Shown here one piece after another: positions 61,281 through 64,000 of a stretch of 64,000 nt of DNA. The notes below the pieces were generated by a model that was not told the DNA's origin, did not search any database, and was given only the letters and a program-made list of their open reading frames with translations. The translations under genes were made by a program, and so were the position numbers. The DNA is from Bacteroidetes bacterium MedPE-SWsnd-G1 (lineage in GTDB: Bacteria > Bacteroidota > Bacteroidia > Flavobacteriales > Flavobacteriaceae), in NCBI GenBank assembly GCA_001874265.1, contig MPDD01000002.1:1-64000 (forward strand), read 5' to 3'. Within the stretch, counting starts at the first letter, position 1, and each line of letters opens with the position of its first letter.

Positions 61281-62495
61281 ATGCAATACCCACAGAGAAT
61301 TGCTTTATTAATTACCTGTTTAGTGGCTATTGGACTTATCAGTTTTACAAATACTAAACCTATTCAAAATAAACTTGACTATTCTGGAAGCAATGGTCTT
61401 TTTATTGAATATAAAGACGGGCTTCAAATAAAATGGATTACCAATAAAGAGGATTCTGGGCTGATAACTCTGCGCACCTTAGACAATACGGTAATTAAGA
61501 AAGGACGAACATCAAGTTCGCGTTCGCATTCATTTAATGTAAACCACACCATAGATGAACCGATATTCTTGGAAATAGGCGGTGAAAATTCTGAAAAAAA
61601 AACGATTAAACTTAGACCAAAAAGCAAATTAGAAAATGCTATTTATAGAAATGTAGATTCAATTTATGTCGTTGGAGATGTACATGGTAGATATAATCAA
61701 CTAACCAATTTGCTTCATAAATCGAATCTCATAAATTCCGATTTAGAATGGATTGGAGGTAAAGCGCATCTCGTATTTTTAGGCGATCTTTTCGATCGAG
61801 GAGATGACGTAACAAAGGTGCTATGGTTTATTTATGAGTTAGAAGAAAAAGCACGATTAAAAGGCGGAAAAGTTCATGTTGTTTTAGGAAACCACGAAAT
61901 AATGGTAATGAGTAAAGACTTGAGATATCTCAGCAGAAAGGAAGCTTCAATACCCTTTGCACATGGTGTAACTTACGATTATCTTTTTCATCCAAACAAG
62001 TCTCTTTTAGGGGCATGGCTTAGCAAGAAAGCTTCCGTTATTAAAATTGACAATGCAATATTGGCCCATGGTGGTGTCGTAGATCTTGGAACCCCTTCTA
62101 TAAACGACTTTAACAAGACAACAACAGAATATATGCAGAAAGAGGCCTTTTTAGATTTAATGAAGGAGCATGCTGATAGCACAAAATATGATGCGAATGA
62201 ATGGGCAACTATCCAAAATCATTTTTACCATCCAGATAGTCCATTTTGGTTTAGAGGATATGTGTATCAAGATACTTTAGCTCCACAACTAAATGCCATG
62301 CTAAGAAAATATAATGCAAAGCTACATGTGGTCGCTCACACACCTCAGGAAACTATTACAGAAAGGTATAAAGGAAAATTGTTAACGACAGATTTAAATG
62401 ATGCTGCCACTGAATTATTACTTCTTGTAAGAGATAAAAAAAAGTATCACCGATTTAAAATTAATGGCGAAGGAAAAATAAATGAATTAAAGTAA
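61281..62495 (+). CDS. Exported PPP-type metallophosphoesterase
   Basis: The product is 404 residues. A signal peptide or anchor (about 8-23) precedes an Ig-like beta domain (about 35-110). The phosphatase core has GDVHG (132-136), GDLFDRG (168-174) and GNHE (203-206), the three signature motifs of the calcineurin-like/PPP superfamily, with further His ligands in ILAHGGV and VVAHTPQ. It resembles the Shewanella-like protein phosphatases. Export together with a CotH-like protein suggests a kinase/phosphatase pair acting outside the cytosol. Substrates are unknown. Confidence 0.88.
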   Translation: MQYPQRIALLITCLVAIGLISFTNTKPIQNKLDYSGSNGLFIEYKDGLQIKWITNKEDSGLITLRTLDNTVIKKGRTSSSRSHSFNVNHTIDEPIFLEIGGENSEKKTIKLRPKSKLENAIYRNVDSIYVVGDVHGRYNQLTNLLHKSNLINSDLEWIGGKAHLVFLGDLFDRGDDVTKVLWFIYELEEKARLKGGKVHVVLGNHEIMVMSKDLRYLSRKEASIPFAHGVTYDYLFHPNKSLLGAWLSKKASVIKIDNAILAHGGVVDLGTPSINDFNKTTTEYMQKEAFLDLMKEHADSTKYDANEWATIQNHFYHPDSPFWFRGYVYQDTLAPQLNAMLRKYNAKLHVVAHTPQETITERYKGKLLTTDLNDAATELLLLVRDKKKYHRFKINGEGKINELK

Positions 62496-62585
62496 ATTGG
62501 GTCAATCAATTAAATTAAATCTTAATAAATTAGTAAAAAAATTGATTCTAAAAAACCACTATCTCAACTTAAATGTACATCTTTA

Positions 62586-62609
62586 GACATTAAATGTCGT
62601 GTTGACAAC
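62586..62609. promoter_or_regulatory. Twin palindromes at the AraC-type regulator promoter
   Basis: GACATTAAATGTC (62586-62598) is a perfect 13-base palindrome with a central A, and GTTGACAAC (62601-62609) is a second, nine-base one that contains the TTG -33 element. Sites in this position could bind a regulator, perhaps the encoded AraC-type protein itself. Confidence 0.4.
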
Positions 62610-62630
62610 GTTGAACCATCAATACATTTG
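62602..62630 (+). promoter_or_regulatory. Promoter of the AraC-type regulator gene
   Basis: TTG at 62602-62604 and TACATTTG at 62623-62630 are 18 bases apart; the start codon follows 75 bases later. The 210-base gap around it has no other coding sequence. Confidence 0.55.
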
Positions 62631-62705
62631 CTTAAACATTATTACAATTTTTCATATATTAGATTCATTTAAAATGCAAGATATTTGTTTAAATATTAAA
62701 GTTTT

Positions 62706-63845
62706 ATGTTAATCAGTGATTATTTTAATTTATTCCTTTTAATAGGGGCAGCGATTTCGCTATTAATATCAATTTACTTATGGCTTACACCTCCAAAGTT
62801 TTTTTCAAATAGAGCCTTAAGTTTTTTAACCATATGTTGGTCTATTACTGTTGTTAGTTTTGCCCTTGGTTCGCCTGATTTTTTTAGAAGATTTCCTCAT
62901 GCATATGGTTTAGGCTCAGCCACAGCATATTTATTCTTCCCGGCATTTTATATGTATATCAAATCATATTTATATGACGATGCTCGCAAAGCATCACATT
63001 ATTGGTGGCATTTTATACCCTTTTTAGCGTTTGCATTAAGTATTAGTCCCTTTTATTTTCAAAGTGGAGAAATAAAAGCAGATTTCATTAAAAATAGAAA
63101 TATAGAATGGCTAAATATGATATTCTCTTATGGAAGTTTAGTTGTAATTGCTCAAGGTATTATCTATTCTATCCTTTCTATAAATATGCTCCAGCATTTT
63201 CAATATTTTAGAGGTAAAAGGTTGTCAAACAAACAATTGTCCTCTATTAAATGGATTTTACAGTTTGTACTTATAAATATTGTTCTTTGGGCAATAGGCA
63301 CTACTGGTGCAATCATGGATATGTTAAATATATCTACTCCTATAAACCCGTTTAAAATTTATTATTTAGGAATAACAATATTAATGATTGTACTTGGATA
63401 CTTTTCTATAAGACACCCATACGTTATTTCCATGGAGGCTTCTGGCACATTAAACCCTGTCTTTCAAAAAGAAAGAAATGAAAATAATGTTACTAATAGT
63501 GCTGACAAGGCTGATTTAAAGGTAATAACCAACTATATTAAAAATGAAAGGCCCTACTTAAAAAATGATTTAAATTTGAGAGATCTTGCAGATGGAACAG
63601 GATTAACAAAGCACAGAATATCTGAATTACTTAATAAGGAATTATCCAAATCATTTTACGATGTAATTAATGAATATAGAATTAATGAAGTAATAAGACT
63701 AATTGATTCAGGAAAGCATAAAGAATTTACCCTGGCACATTTGGCCGAAAAAGCAGGTTTTAATTCAAAAGCAACTTTCTACAGAGTTTTTAAGAAAGTT
63801 ACAGGAAACACTCCAAATAATTATATTCAATCTATCGAAGTCTAA
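62706..63845 (+). CDS. Membrane-bound AraC-type transcriptional regulator
   Basis: The product is 379 residues. Six or seven membrane helices fill residues 5-240; an AraC-type DNA-binding domain fills about 270-379 with both helix-turn-helix motifs: LRDLADGTGLTKHRISELLN and LAHLAEKAGFNSKATFYRVF, then the typical close KVTGNTPNNYIQ. Membrane-embedded AraC regulators of this form are frequent in Bacteroidota; the sensed signal is unknown. Palindromes upstream suggest autoregulation. No target operon can be named from the window. Confidence 0.88.
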   Translation: MLISDYFNLFLLIGAAISLLISIYLWLTPPKFFSNRALSFLTICWSITVVSFALGSPDFFRRFPHAYGLGSATAYLFFPAFYMYIKSYLYDDARKASHYWWHFIPFLAFALSISPFYFQSGEIKADFIKNRNIEWLNMIFSYGSLVVIAQGIIYSILSINMLQHFQYFRGKRLSNKQLSSIKWILQFVLINIVLWAIGTTGAIMDMLNISTPINPFKIYYLGITILMIVLGYFSIRHPYVISMEASGTLNPVFQKERNENNVTNSADKADLKVITNYIKNERPYLKNDLNLRDLADGTGLTKHRISELLNKELSKSFYDVINEYRINEVIRLIDSGKHKEFTLAHLAEKAGFNSKATFYRVFKKVTGNTPNNYIQSIEV

Positions 63846-64000
63846 GTTTTACTTTAAATTATCGCGTTTTTATTCTATCCTTTTAAATGATACTCTTTTT
63901 AACTTCAATTAGTTTATTAAGAAGTCGATTCTAATTGTTTTAATAAAAACTATCGCCAACCAATTTTCAATCGCCTACAAGATTTAATTAAATCACTGTT
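63846..64000. other. A/T-rich end of window without recognised feature
   Basis: These 155 bases have no start codon leading to a credible product, no exact promoter element and no strong stem-loop. Confidence 0.5.

Noticed and set aside
62504-62547. AATCAATT/AATTGATT inverted repeat after the metallophosphoesterase gene
   Set aside because: Eight-base A/T-only-rich arms with a loop near 28 bases are expected by chance at this base composition.
1-64000. Search for tRNA, rRNA, CRISPR arrays, transposases and phage genes
   Set aside because: No cloverleaf, conserved rRNA sequence, regularly spaced direct repeat or transposase/integrase motif was seen by eye; a covariance-model scan would be decisive for small RNAs.

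Overview
This window looks like part of the chromosome of a marine member of the Flavobacteriaceae (Bacteroidota). The evidence is a low G+C composition, several promoter-like TAnnTTTG elements typical of the Bacteroidota primary sigma factor, a SusC/SusD pair, a C-terminal type IX secretion signal, many lipoprotein glycosidases, and genes for algal polysaccharide use such as sulfatases and a beta-1,3-glucan (laminarin-type) utilisation locus. No rRNA, tRNA, CRISPR array, insertion sequence or prophage was seen.

Region 1 (1-6.7 kb): the 3' end of a DUF3604 gene, a parvulin-type prolyl isomerase and a HupE/UreJ-type membrane protein form one + strand run closed by a bidirectional terminator. 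A fasciclin-domain protein lies on the other strand. Then come two near-identical 73-residue basic proteins separated by a decayed copy of the hupE 3' end, a ferric-reductase-like membrane protein, and a translationally coupled pair of outer-membrane proteins on the - strand.

Region 2 (6.9-20 kb): a tightly overlapped MoxR / DUF58 / DUF4381-like / BatA / BatB-BatC fusion / BatD operon. It is followed by three tandem periplasmic arylsulfatases with CTAGR active-site motifs, a lipoprotein HAD phosphatase, a small beta-barrel protein and an HtrA-like protease. I infer that regions 1 and 2 could form one functional island for making or maintaining periplasmic sulfatases; this is untested.

Region 3 (21-27 kb, - strand): an eight-heme cytochrome c with TPR repeats, a secreted endonuclease/exonuclease/phosphatase-family enzyme, and a TonB-dependent receptor coupled to it.

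Region 4 (27-50.5 kb, - strand): a polysaccharide utilisation locus in one long transcription unit: SusC, SusD, a surface lipoprotein, GH16, GH3, GH5, a large GH94-like (probably GH149/GH161-type) phosphorylase, a lipoprotein GH17, a GH2-like TIM barrel, a GPH-type sugar permease and a GH17 without a signal peptide. A propeller/Y_Y_Y/LuxR-type regulator and a sodium:sugar symporter lie just upstream. The split between exported hydrolases and cytosolic GH17 plus phosphorylase suggests that oligosaccharides are imported and then cleaved by phosphate.

Region 5 (50.7-58.7 kb, - strand): a SulP anion transporter, a small secreted protein, a DASS-type symporter, and a 1342-residue secreted fusion of FG-GAP/ASPIC repeats with a vanadium-haloperoxidase-like domain. 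The haloperoxidase-like gene and the symporter share a stop/start TAATG.

Region 6 (58.8-64 kb, + strand): a guanine-deaminase-like enzyme; a three-gene operon of a DUF4239-like membrane protein, an exported CotH-like kinase homologue and an exported PPP/metallophosphoesterase; and a membrane-anchored AraC-type regulator with palindromes over its promoter.
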